Positions 1-6,409 of a DNA stretch of 14,851 bases are shown one piece after another. Both the position numbers and the translations under genes were made by a program. Source of the stretch: Gammaproteobacteria bacterium (GTDB lineage: Bacteria > Pseudomonadota > Gammaproteobacteria > Chromatiales > Chromatiaceae); NCBI GenBank assembly GCA_019136395.1, contig JAGVUH010000142.1, positions 1-14,851 on the forward strand, in the 5' to 3' direction. The notes under the pieces are model-generated. The model was not told the origin of the DNA. It saw only the letters and a program-made list of their open reading frames with translations, and did no database searches. The stretch's first letter is position 1. Every line of letters starts with the position of its first letter.

Positions 1-77
1 CGCATCGAGTCGTAGCTCCTAGCCAGTCGGCCGCGGGGCCGGCGTCAGAGTGGAACCGGGGGCTGACATGGCCAGGG

Positions 78-1214
78 TTAGCCCGCGCCGTCCGGGGAGG
101 ATAGGGAACGCTGGTCGTCGAGGATGAATCCCAATAGGGTTTTGGATTCCTCGGTCAGCAGGTGGATCTGCTCCGGATCGAAGGGGATGGCGATCTTTTG
201 CAGCAACAGCATGTCATGATCGGACCAAAGGGGGAGCAAGCCGCCGAGGAAAAAACCCTGGGCCCGGGCGGCCGCGACCGCGAAGCCGCCGCCGGGGCGG
301 TCGAGGGGCAATAGCAGTTGCCAGATAAGGGTGTCGGGGTGGGTCGTCGTGACGTGGGTCAGGCAGGTGGCGAAATCCTGGCCGATCTCCAGGACCGTCA
401 TTTTGGTCAAGGCAGCGTTGTGGTTGTCCTCGACCTGGCTTCGCGTGGCTGGCGAGGTCGGTTGCTGGTCAGGATGGAAGTGGCGCGTCAGATGGTGTTC
501 GGCGTAGCGGCTCTTGATCCACTCCGCGTAGGGCGCGGGGGGATAGAGGTCCTGGGGCGGGTCCTTGAGGAGGAGGAAGCCATCCAGCAAGGAGATGCGG
601 CCCGTGACCCCAAAGCGCCGCTCGGCGGGGCGGTCGGGCAGGGCCGCGATTTCGATGGCCTGGGGAAAAGCACCCAAATGCACCATCAGCTTCTGGGTCA
701 CGAGATTGTCGCAGACCATCTGGCCGAACACGGCATTGAGGCCGAGCCGCCGCGGCAGCTCGATGTTGACCAACTGGTGCATCTGCAACAGGAGCTTCCG
801 GCCGGAATAGGTGGGATCGACGATGACCGAGCCGGACTCCATGATGGTTTGTCCAGGCGCGGTGCGAAACAGGGCGGTGGTGCCGAGCACGTCTCCCGAG
901 GGCGCGCGGGCGACGACGTGGTACAGGTCCGGTCCGGCATTGAGGGCGATGATGGCCTCGGGATCGTAGACATAGTCGATCGGGAAGTGCTCACCGTAAG
1001 CGCCGAAGTAGAGACGGGCGATGCCGGGGGCATCCCCGGGGCGAAACTGATCGACCTCATAGGTCTGGCCCGGGGCGAGGGGACGGTAACCGCTGGCCAG
1101 TTCCGCCAGGCACTGTTCGCGGGGTCGCGACGTTGGCGTCTTCATGGGTACTATCACGCGCTGGTTGATCATCGTGGCGGCGCGGTCAGCCGCGGCGCCT
1201 CCCTGGAGAATCAT
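78..1214 (-). CDS. GNAT-like N-acyltransferase family protein
   Basis: The 378-residue protein carries a GNAT-like core in its N-terminal half. Residues 130-142 (VIVDPTYSGRKLL) resemble the acetyl-CoA-binding motif A (V-x-P-x-x-x-G-x-x-L), and residues 170-182 (NLVTQKLMVHLGA) resemble the closing helix of GNAT folds. The C-terminal 170 residues match nothing I can name, and the protein is about twice the length of a simple GNAT enzyme. The substrate cannot be told. The start is uncertain: ATG at 1214 lies 5 bases from the divergent mutT start, and ATGs at 1172 and 1145 are in frame. None has a good Shine-Dalgarno, and the residues before 1145 look unstructured, so a 355-residue product from 1145 is plausible. 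The stop is TAA at 78-80. The gene is divergent from the Nudix gene and shows no operon partner in view. Confidence 0.72.
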   Translation of the reverse strand: MILQGGAAADRAATMINQRVIVPMKTPTSRPREQCLAELASGYRPLAPGQTYEVDQFRPGDAPGIARLYFGAYGEHFPIDYVYDPEAIIALNAGPDLYHVVARAPSGDVLGTTALFRTAPGQTIMESGSVIVDPTYSGRKLLLQMHQLVNIELPRRLGLNAVFGQMVCDNLVTQKLMVHLGAFPQAIEIAALPDRPAERRFGVTGRISLLDGFLLLKDPPQDLYPPAPYAEWIKSRYAEHHLTRHFHPDQQPTSPATRSQVEDNHNAALTKMTVLEIGQDFATCLTHVTTTHPDTLIWQLLLPLDRPGGGFAVAAARAQGFFLGGLLPLWSDHDMLLLQKIAIPFDPEQIHLLTEESKTLLGFILDDQRSLSSPDGAG

Positions 1215-1219
1215 AGGCC

Positions 1220-2158
1220 ATGAAGATCATTCATGTCGTCGCCGGTGCCCTCGCGGATGGCCAGGGGCGGGTGCTTGTCACCCGTCGGCCTGAAGGGGCG
1301 CATCAGGGGGGGCTGTGGGAATTTCCCGGCGGCAAGCTGGAACCGGGGGAGACACCCCTGGCCGGGCTGGAGCGGGAGCTGGCGGAAGAGCTTGGCATTC
1401 GCGTCCTGGCCAGCCGACCCCTGATCCGGGTCCACCACGACTATGGCGATCGGCGGGTGCTGCTCGATGTCCATCGGGTGACGGCCTTCGCCGGCACGCC
1501 GGTGGGCCGGGAGGGGCAGCCCCTGGACTGGCGGCAGCCGCGGGAGATGGACCCGGCGGACTTCCCCGCCGCCGACCGGCCGATCATCACCGCCCTGCGT
1601 TTGCCGTCCTTGTATCTCATCACCGGCGAGGACCCGCGGGCGCCAGCGGCCTTTCTGTCGCGCCTGGATCTGGCCCTGGAGGCGGGGGTGGGCCTGGTGC
1701 AACTGCGGGCGCATGATCTGCCCCAGGCCGCTTATGCCCGGCTGGCCGCGTCGGCCTACGCCCTCTGTCAGCGTCAGGGCGCGCGCCTGGTGCTCAACCG
1801 CGGGCCTGAAGAGGCGCGGGGGTTGGCGGCCGAGGGCTTGCACCTGGCCAGCCGGTATCTGGCCGAATTGAGCCAACGGCCGGACGGCTGGCCCCTGGTG
1901 GGGGCCTCCTGTCATGGGGCGGCGGACCTGGCCCGGGCCACGGCGCTGGGGTTGGACTATGCCCTGCTCTCGCCGGTCATGCCCACCGCCAGCCATCCGG
2001 GTGCCCCGCACCTCGGCTGGGCGGGCTTCGCCGCCCTGGCGGAGGAGGCAGCGCTCCCGGTCTACGCCCTGGGCGGCCTGGGTCCCGGGGAGGTCGAGCA
2101 CGCCATTCACCAGGGTGCCCAAGGGGTGGCGGCGATTCGGGGGCTGTGGCCCGTCTGA
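1220..2158 (+). CDS. mutT: Nudix hydrolase (MutT type) fused to a ThiE-like domain
   Basis: The N-terminal domain (about residues 1-130) is a MutT-type Nudix hydrolase, a family that clears oxidised nucleotides such as 8-oxo-dGTP. A complete Nudix box is visible: G38, E44, R52, E53, E56, E57, G59 in the spacing Gx5Ex7REx2EExG. The C-terminal domain (about 131-312) follows the thiamine phosphate synthase barrel, with QLRAHD at 161-166, VGASCH at 227-232, SPVMPTASHPGA at 251-262 and ALGGL at 283-287. Several ThiE catalytic positions look changed: the usual Asn-Asp pair reads LNR at 192-194 and the GVHLGQED segment reads GLHLASRY. The second domain may therefore not make thiamine phosphate. ATG 1220 is preceded by GGAG at 1205-1208, a rather long spacing. 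The gene converges on yacG, an order shared with E. coli mutT-yacG-zapD. Confidence 0.9.
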   Translation: MKIIHVVAGALADGQGRVLVTRRPEGAHQGGLWEFPGGKLEPGETPLAGLERELAEELGIRVLASRPLIRVHHDYGDRRVLLDVHRVTAFAGTPVGREGQPLDWRQPREMDPADFPAADRPIITALRLPSLYLITGEDPRAPAAFLSRLDLALEAGVGLVQLRAHDLPQAAYARLAASAYALCQRQGARLVLNRGPEEARGLAAEGLHLASRYLAELSQRPDGWPLVGASCHGAADLARATALGLDYALLSPVMPTASHPGAPHLGWAGFAALAEEAALPVYALGGLGPGEVEHAIHQGAQGVAAIRGLWPV

Positions 2159-2177
2159 GCCGCGGACCGGATGGATT

Positions 2178-2197
2178 GCCCTCAGGTCAATGAGGGC
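2178..2197. terminator. Possible bidirectional terminator hairpin between mutT and yacG
   Basis: A perfect 7-base inverted repeat (GCCCTCA at 2178-2184, TGAGGGC at 2191-2197) with a 6-base loop lies just after the mutT-type stop and spans the yacG stop codon. Its position between converging genes suits a shared terminator. There is no clear T-run on either side, so Rho-independent function is doubtful. Confidence 0.35.
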
Positions 2198-2426
2198 GTG
2201 GGAGTTGTCCGCCGTTCGCCGCGCCTTCCCAATCCTCGGCGATCAGGTCCAGCAAGGCATCGCCCTCCGCGAGGGACTCCCCGGCGGGGATGCGCCGACT
2301 CTCCTCCAGCCATTCCCCCAGGTCGATGAGTCGGCAGCGCTCGCTGCAAAAGGGCCGCCAGGGGGAGTCCGGGGTCCAGGGGACGGCTTTGCCGCAGGTG
2401 GGACAGGGGACCAGGGGGGCGGCCAT
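2187..2426 (-). CDS. yacG: YacG, DNA gyrase inhibitor zinc protein
   Basis: This 79-residue protein has the YacG zinc-knuckle pattern: CPTC at residues 8-11, then Cys27 and Cys31 in [14 protein letters not shown]. The four Cys bind one zinc ion. The family binds the GyrB subunit and inhibits DNA gyrase. The acidic C-terminal tail (about residues 33-79) is also typical. It starts at ATG 2426 with no obvious Shine-Dalgarno and may be translated from the zapD transcript upstream, which is separated from it by 91 bases. The order zapD-yacG facing a mutT gene is conserved in Gammaproteobacteria. The length is normal and the assignment is secure. Confidence 0.93.
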   Translation of the reverse strand: MAAPLVPCPTCGKAVPWTPDSPWRPFCSERCRLIDLGEWLEESRRIPAGESLAEGDALLDLIAEDWEGAANGGQLPRPH

Positions 2427-2517
2427 GTTTGTTGGGAGTTGATGTGGACCTGGTGAGGATTGGTTCCGGTGGCCTTCGGGGATCCTGATCTCGGAAACCT
2501 TCGATTACCCCGGAAGC

Positions 2518-3285
2518 TCAGAGCACGCAGCAGGCCAGGCTGAAGTCCAGGTCCTCGCGGATGGGCTCGGGAGCGGCCTGGTCGCTGGCGCGCAGGAAGC
2601 GGATGGCGAAGCGATTCTTGTGGCCGCTGATCTCGGGGTAGAGCGGGGTATCGCCCTGCACCGCGATGCGGATCAGGTGGGCTTGGGCCGTGCCCTCCAG
2701 GGATTCCTGGTAGAGCCCTTCGCGGGCCTGGACGCGGCGGGGGGTGGCGCTGGCGCGGATGTAGGCGAGCAGCAACTGGATGGCGTCGCGGGTGGCGAGC
2801 AGGTCCTCCGTCCAGCGGCTGACCTGCTGGTTGCGCTCGCGGAAGGGCAGGGACAGCCAGAGGTGGTACTGGGGCAGGTCGAAGCTGCACGTGCCACCCG
2901 GCAGGCTGCCCCGTTGGGCGACGCCCTTAAGAAAGTCATTCTCGCGGATGCGCTGGCCGACGGGGCCCTCCTGGGCGCGCAGGGCCTCCGTGGCAGTGGC
3001 CAGTTCGCTCAGCGAGGTATCCAGGGCCTTGCGTTTGACGCCGGGTTGATCGCGAAACCGCTCCAGGTTGATGGACTGGCGATCCAGTTCCTTGATCAAC
3101 TCGGTCTTGATGTCGGCGCGGGAACTGACGGCCGCGATATCCAGCAGGGTTTCCACCATCGCCCGGGCCGCCCAGGGGTTGTCCTGGGGTTGGAAGAAGG
3201 ACAGCTTCTCGAAGAGATGTTCCAGCCGCATCAGGGTGCGGGCCCGTTCGTTGAGCGGATGTTCGAAGGTAAGGGTGATGGCCAC
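2518..3285 (-). CDS. zapD: ZapD, FtsZ-associated cell division protein
   Basis: This 255-residue protein matches ZapD (formerly YacF), which cross-links FtsZ filaments at the division ring in the cytoplasm. The N-terminus (ITLTFEHPLNERARTLMRLE) aligns with the family hallmark FEHPLNE-x-R-T-x-L-R-x-E. The C-terminal half ends in the basic segment SGHKNRFAIRFL typical of the family. The E. coli protein has about 247 residues, so the length is normal. The start is GTG at 3285 with a weak TGGA six bases upstream, and it places the FEHPLNE motif at the expected residue 8. It heads the zapD-yacG pair. The upstream gene here is a flavoprotein reductase rather than coaE, which precedes zapD in E. coli. 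Confidence 0.95.
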   Translation of the reverse strand: MAITLTFEHPLNERARTLMRLEHLFEKLSFFQPQDNPWAARAMVETLLDIAAVSSRADIKTELIKELDRQSINLERFRDQPGVKRKALDTSLSELATATEALRAQEGPVGQRIRENDFLKGVAQRGSLPGGTCSFDLPQYHLWLSLPFRERNQQVSRWTEDLLATRDAIQLLLAYIRASATPRRVQAREGLYQESLEGTAQAHLIRIAVQGDTPLYPEISGHKNRFAIRFLRASDQAAPEPIREDLDFSLACCVL

Positions 3286-3345
3286 GGGAATTCCAGAAGG
3301 GGTGGAGGGTGGAGTCCAGCTCAGGGGTTCGCGCCGGCGCGGGGA

Positions 3346-4356
3346 TCAGGTCCCGCTGGGCTTGGCGTATTCGAAGGCGTCGGAAAACATGTGGTCATGC
3401 GTGAGGCCGGCGGCGGCAAAGGCCGTGCTGCCGCTCTGGACCATGATCGGCGGACCGGCCAGGTAGACGTCGAAACCACTCATGTCCGGATGATCGGCCA
3501 GCACCGCCTCGTGGACGAAACCCGTGCGGCCCGTCCAGCCGGAATCCGGTTCCGACAGGACCGGGGTGTAGCTGAAGTTGGCGTGCTCCCGCGCCCAGGA
3601 CAGGGGCAGGTCCGGCAGGTAGAGGTCCTCCTGGCGGCGGACGCCCCAGTAGAGGTGCATGGGCCGGGTGACGCCGATGTACAAGGCGTGTTCGATGATG
3701 CCCTTGATCGGGGCCAGGCCGGTGCCGCCGGCGATGAGGATGATAGGGCGGGCGGAGGCCTCGCGCAGGGTGAAGGTGCCTAGGGGGGCCTGGATGCGCA
3801 GGATGGCCTTCTCCTTCAGGGCGTCGAAGATGAAGCTGGTGAACTGGCCCCCGGGCACGTGGCGCACGTGCAGTTCGATGAATTCATCGTCATGGGGGGC
3901 GTTGGCGATGGAGAAGGCGCGGCGCTTGCCATCCTCCAGCAGGAAATCCAGGTACTGGCCGGCGAGGAAGGGCAGGCGCTGGTTGTCCGGCAGCTTGAGG
4001 TGCAGGCGCATGACGTCGTGATTCAGGGCCTGCTTGTCCACCACCCGACAGGGCAGGGTGCGGACCTCGATCTGGCTGGCGGTCTTGATCTCCATGACCT
4101 CGAGGATGAGGTCGGACTCGGCGACGGCCTGGCAGGTCAGGCAGGCCCCGGGTTCGCGGCCCTCCAGGGCCTGGGTGTTGCCGGAGGGATAGCTGACCTG
4201 CCCGGCGACCAGGGTGGCCACACAGGAACCGCACATCCCGCCGCGACAGCCATAGGGCAGGACCACACCCTGACGCAGGGCCGCCGCCAGCAGGGTTTCG
4301 CCGGGCTGGGCCTGAAAGTGGATGCCACCGGGTTGCGTCTGGATGTCGAAGGTCAT
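3346..4356 (-). CDS. 2Fe-2S/FAD/NAD(P)H reductase, CDP-6-deoxy-glucoseen reductase type
   Basis: From ATG 4356 the product has 336 residues in three parts. Residues 1-90 form a plant-type ferredoxin domain with cluster ligands Cys37, Cys42, Cys45 and Cys75 (GCRGGMCGSC, then CLTC). Residues 95-195 are an FAD-binding barrel with RAFSIANAP at 146-154. Residues 200-336 are the NAD(P)-binding domain with GGTGLAP at 210-216 and YLAGPP at 298-303. This layout is that of AscD/E3-type reductases, usually annotated as CDP-6-deoxy-delta-3,4-glucoseen reductase, and of oxygenase reductases. No dideoxysugar genes are nearby, so the real electron acceptor is unknown. An in-frame TTG at 4413 would add 19 residues. 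ATG 4356 is preferred because it gives the usual family N-terminus, with GAGG 11 bases upstream. Confidence 0.87.
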   Translation of the reverse strand: MTFDIQTQPGGIHFQAQPGETLLAAALRQGVVLPYGCRGGMCGSCVATLVAGQVSYPSGNTQALEGREPGACLTCQAVAESDLILEVMEIKTASQIEVRTLPCRVVDKQALNHDVMRLHLKLPDNQRLPFLAGQYLDFLLEDGKRRAFSIANAPHDDEFIELHVRHVPGGQFTSFIFDALKEKAILRIQAPLGTFTLREASARPIILIAGGTGLAPIKGIIEHALYIGVTRPMHLYWGVRRQEDLYLPDLPLSWAREHANFSYTPVLSEPDSGWTGRTGFVHEAVLADHPDMSGFDVYLAGPPIMVQSGSTAFAAAGLTHDHMFSDAFEYAKPSGT

Positions 4357-4423
4357 GGCGCGCTTGGCCTCGTCAGCGGAAGGGATATCGCGAGCGGGCT
4401 CTCGCTGTCCCAAGGGATTGGGA

Positions 4424-4453
4424 ATTATGCCCCCTTGCGGTGATTAATGGCGA
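4424..4453 (-). promoter_or_regulatory. Candidate sigma-70 promoter for the 2Fe-2S reductase
   Basis: Read on the minus strand, CATAAT (4429-4424, five of six consensus bases) lies 18 bases after TCGCCA (4453-4448, four of six). Transcription would begin near 4417, giving a leader of about 60 bases before ATG 4356. This was found by eye only. Confidence 0.35.
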
Positions 4454-4477
4454 AAAGATGCGCCCCGGGGTGGGGAA

Positions 4478-4506
4478 TTGCAATAAACTCACGAGCGGAC
4501 TTTAGT
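4478..4506 (+). promoter_or_regulatory. Candidate sigma-70 promoter for the SDR gene
   Basis: TTGCAA (4478-4483) and TTTAGT (4501-4506) are separated by exactly 17 bases, in a locally AT-richer stretch of the divergent intergenic region. A start near 4513 would leave a short leader before the ATG at 4541. Each box matches four of six consensus bases. Confidence 0.38.
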
Positions 4507-4540
4507 CACCCAGCGGATGTTCGTTTGTGAGGTCGGGGCC

Positions 4541-5395
4541 ATGTGGATACTGGGCTGTGGGTATGTCGGGCAGCGGCTGGCGCGCCACTATCTGGCCGCG
4601 GGCCAGCCCCTCGTCGCCGTGACGCGCTCCGTCGCCAGTTGCCAGGCCCTGAGCGCGGCGGGGATCCCGGCCCTGGCGCGGGATCTGGCCGTCGCGCCCC
4701 TGGAGGATCTCCCCTGGGCGGGCGAGGCGGTCTTCCACCTGGCGCCGCCGCCCGCCGATGGGGTCGAGGACCGGCTGACCCGCCACCTGGTGAGCGCCTT
4801 CCGCCATAGTGGTCATCCGCGCCGTCTGGTCTACCTGAGCACCACCGGGGTCTATGGCGATTGCGGCGGCGACTGGGTGGACGAGAGCCGGCCACCGGCA
4901 CCGGCCGCGCCCCGCGCCTGGCGGCGCTGGGACGCGGAGGAGACCCTGCGCGCCTGGAGCCGGGAGTCCGGCGCGGAGCTGGTCATCCTGCGGGTGGCGG
5001 GCATCTACGGCCCGTACCGCCTGCCGCTGGAGCGGCTGCGCCAGGGGCTACCCCTGGCGCGGGAGGAGGATTCGCCCTGGTCGAACCGCATCCATGTCGA
5101 CGACCTGGTGGCGGCCTGCGTCGCGGCCATGGCGCGGGGTGTCCCGGGGGCCGTCTATAACGCCTGCGATGGCCATCCCTCCACCATGACCGACTATTTC
5201 CTGCGGGTCGCGGACCTCGCCGGCATCCCCCACCCGCCGCTGTTGCCCCTGGCCGAGGCCGCCGGGAAGCTGTCCTCGGGCATGCTGTCGTATCTGGCCG
5301 AGTCCCGGCGACTGAGCAACCAGCGGTTGCGCGAGGAACTGGGGCTGAGCCTGCGCTATCCGGACCTGGCCAGCGGCTTGCCGAGTTGCTTGTGA
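4541..5395 (+). CDS. YeeZ-like NAD(P)-binding SDR-family protein
   Basis: The 284-residue protein has an N-terminal Rossmann fold with the dinucleotide motif GCGYVG at residues 5-10. It also has an SDR-like segment, YLSTTGVYGD at 98-107, followed by GGDWVDE, which is typical of the atypical SDR group that contains E. coli YeeZ. The usual YxxxK catalytic pair is not complete: Tyr105 is present, but the Lys position is Gly109. Members of this group are widely annotated as NAD-dependent epimerases, without a proven substrate. RVAGIYGP and RIHVDDL further along are standard extended-SDR elements. An ATG at 4517 is in frame, but ATG 4541 is chosen because GAGG (4529-4532) lies 8 bases upstream and the Rossmann strand then begins at residue 2. 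The protein is probably cytoplasmic. Confidence 0.85.
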   Translation: MWILGCGYVGQRLARHYLAAGQPLVAVTRSVASCQALSAAGIPALARDLAVAPLEDLPWAGEAVFHLAPPPADGVEDRLTRHLVSAFRHSGHPRRLVYLSTTGVYGDCGGDWVDESRPPAPAAPRAWRRWDAEETLRAWSRESGAELVILRVAGIYGPYRLPLERLRQGLPLAREEDSPWSNRIHVDDLVAACVAAMARGVPGAVYNACDGHPSTMTDYFLRVADLAGIPHPPLLPLAEAAGKLSSGMLSYLAESRRLSNQRLREELGLSLRYPDLASGLPSCL

Positions 5396-5429
5396 CCCCG
5401 TCCCGGCTAGGTCCCCAAAGGCCATTGTT

Positions 5430-5499
5430 CATTCCCCCTGCTGCCTGGGCAGGCATAGGCCAGGCCACACTGGGAATGATTCTCTAGATTCCCTTGTTT
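5430..5499 (+). promoter_or_regulatory. Alternative hairpins, possible terminator/antiterminator
   Basis: CATTCCC (5430-5436) can pair with GGGAATG (5472-5478). GGGAAT (5472-5477) can instead pair with ATTCCC (5488-5493), closing a 10-base loop followed directly by TTGTTT (5494-5499), as in a weak Rho-independent terminator. The two stems share the middle arm and so exclude each other. A small 5-base hairpin (TGCCT/AGGCA, loop GGGC) sits inside the first loop. It could simply terminate the SDR gene. Confidence 0.4.
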
Positions 5500-5512
5500 C
5501 CTCCACCTTGGC

Positions 5513-5540
5513 GGGGAGGCTGGGGGAGAGGGGGTCGGGG
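5513..5540 (+). other. G-quadruplex motif (four tetrads, short loops)
   Basis: Four runs of G (5513-5516, 5522-5526, 5530-5534, 5537-5540; lengths 4, 5, 5, 4) are separated by loops of 5, 3 and 2 bases on the plus strand. This meets the strict four-tetrad G4 definition. It lies about 170 bases before the Rap1a-like gene, outside coding sequence. Whether it folds in DNA or in the leader RNA is unknown. Confidence 0.65.
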
Positions 5541-5621
5541 AGAGGATTTGTACAGTTTCCCCCTGAGCAGCGCGGGTGCCGGGATTGGCGCTATCCACGA
5601 GGCTGGACGGGGGAACGGGTG

Positions 5622-5680
5622 GGGTTGATAATCCGGGTCGAAGCACTTCCATCAACCCGGACGACAAGACCTAAGTCGTC
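5622..5680 (+). promoter_or_regulatory. Overlapping inverted repeats in the leader of the Rap1a-like gene
   Basis: GGGTTGAT (5622-5629) pairs perfectly with ATCAACCC (5651-5658). The nested TCCGGGT (5632-5638) pairs with ACCCGGA (5655-5661), which overlaps the same right arm, so only one stem can form at a time. A third stem, GACGAC (5660-5665) with GTCGTC (5675-5680), follows with a 9-base loop. Two mutually exclusive stems directly before a gene could act as an attenuator or protein-binding site. No known riboswitch class was recognised. Confidence 0.4.
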
Positions 5681-5709
5681 GGACCCCCCACCCCCCTGAG
5701 ACTAAGCCC

Positions 5710-6117
5710 ATGCCCCTGATGAACCGGTCCCTGACCACCGCGATCGCGGTTGCCGCCCTCACTGGCCTGCTGTCCCGCCCCGCCCTGGCGGTGAGCGATG
5801 AGGACTTCAATTTCGACCATACCGATGACGTGATCCATATCTGCTCGGTACCCGCGGAGGCCACGGAGCATGTTGCCGCCGCCCTGGCCTGCACGGCCTT
5901 TCTGGAGGCCACCGTCCAGTATCACGATCTTTCCACCGCCCGCAAGAAAAACAAGGCCCTGGTCTGCATCCCGAGCGGCGTGACCGTCGCGCAGGTCCGC
6001 TCCATCTTCCTTGCCTGGGGCGAACAGCATAAGAACGACAAAAAGCTCATGGCTGAGCTGCCGGTCAACGGGGTGATGCGTGCCTTGGCCGCCAAGTATC
6101 CCTGTCAGCAAAAGTGA
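5710..6117 (+). CDS. Exported Rap1a/Tai-family protein
   Basis: The 135-residue product begins with a signal peptide (charged start, hydrophobic TAIAVAALTGLL, likely cleavage after ALA at residue 27), so it acts in the periplasm. The mature part follows the Rap1a/Tai pattern: a first Cys at 45, a second at 61, then CIPSGVTVAQV at 86-96 and a closing helix ending YPC at 130-132. The four Cys could form two disulfides. Characterised family members are immunity proteins that block type VI secretion amidases of the Tae4/Ssp type, but many relatives occur without effectors, as here. The ATG at 5710 has only a weak GAG upstream; an ATG at 5719 also fits. It is followed closely by a glycine-zipper lipoprotein, suggesting one transcript. 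Confidence 0.72.
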   Translation: MPLMNRSLTTAIAVAALTGLLSRPALAVSDEDFNFDHTDDVIHICSVPAEATEHVAAALACTAFLEATVQYHDLSTARKKNKALVCIPSGVTVAQVRSIFLAWGEQHKNDKKLMAELPVNGVMRALAAKYPCQQK

Positions 6118-6140
6118 ATTGAACAGCCTTGGAGATTCCC

Positions 6141-6377
6141 GTGACGATGAAAAAGACGATTGCCATTAGTATCTTGAGCCTTTCCGCCCTGACCCTCGCG
6201 GGTTGCGGCACCACCACCGGCGAGCGCGCCGGCAGTGGCGCCCTCATGGGCGCGGCGGGTGGCGCCCTGATCGGTTCCCTCAGCGCCCAGGCCGGCGCTG
6301 GCGCCCTGATCGGCGCGGGTGCCGGTGCCCTGGGCGGCTACCTGTATGACCAGTATCAGAAGGGCAATATCGACTGA
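6141..6377 (+). CDS. Glycine-zipper outer-membrane lipoprotein
   Basis: This is a small lipoprotein. A short lysine-bearing signal peptide runs to the lipobox LAGC, whose Cys is lipidated after cleavage by LspA. It is followed by a Gly/Ala-rich zipper (roughly GSGALMGAAGGALIG, then AGAGALIGAGAGALGG) of the kind that packs two helices in or on a membrane, and a polar end YDQYQKGNID. The family (glycine-zipper/YMGG-like) is abundant in Proteobacteria and its role is mostly undefined. GTG 6141 is preferred because GGAG (6131-6134) lies 6 bases upstream; ATG 6147 gives the same mature protein. The gap to the Rap1a-like gene is only 23 bases, so they are probably co-transcribed. The product has 78 residues from the GTG. 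Confidence 0.85.
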   Translation: MTMKKTIAISILSLSALTLAGCGTTTGERAGSGALMGAAGGALIGSLSAQAGAGALIGAGAGALGGYLYDQYQKGNID

Positions 6378-6409
6378 TACCCTCCTCCCCTCTCCAGGAA
6401 GGTGGTAAT

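Larger units (their letters stand above)
5396..5709 (+). other. 314-base intergenic region rich in secondary-structure signals
   Basis: No convincing gene lies here. Reading left to right, the region holds two mutually exclusive inverted repeats (5430-5493), a G-quadruplex motif (5513-5540), and a second cluster of overlapping inverted repeats (5622-5680) that ends 30 bases before the next start codon. The final part (5684-5697) is a C-rich run. No clear sigma-70 promoter was found. The density of structure suggests a regulated leader for the downstream envelope genes, but this is inference. Confidence 0.6.

Noticed and set aside
318..1223. Long plus-strand open frame opposite the GNAT-like gene
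   Set aside because: It is low-complexity and shows no family signature. It is the GC-rich antisense shadow of the minus-strand gene, which has recognisable motifs.
2620..3783. 387-codon plus-strand open frame across zapD and the reductase
   Set aside because: It spans two well-recognised minus-strand genes and their intergenic gap; the translation is rich in Gly, Asp and Val with no motif.
5508..5699. Small open frame in the structured intergenic region
   Set aside because: It has no ribosome site and a composition dictated by the G-run, and it overlaps the inverted repeats.
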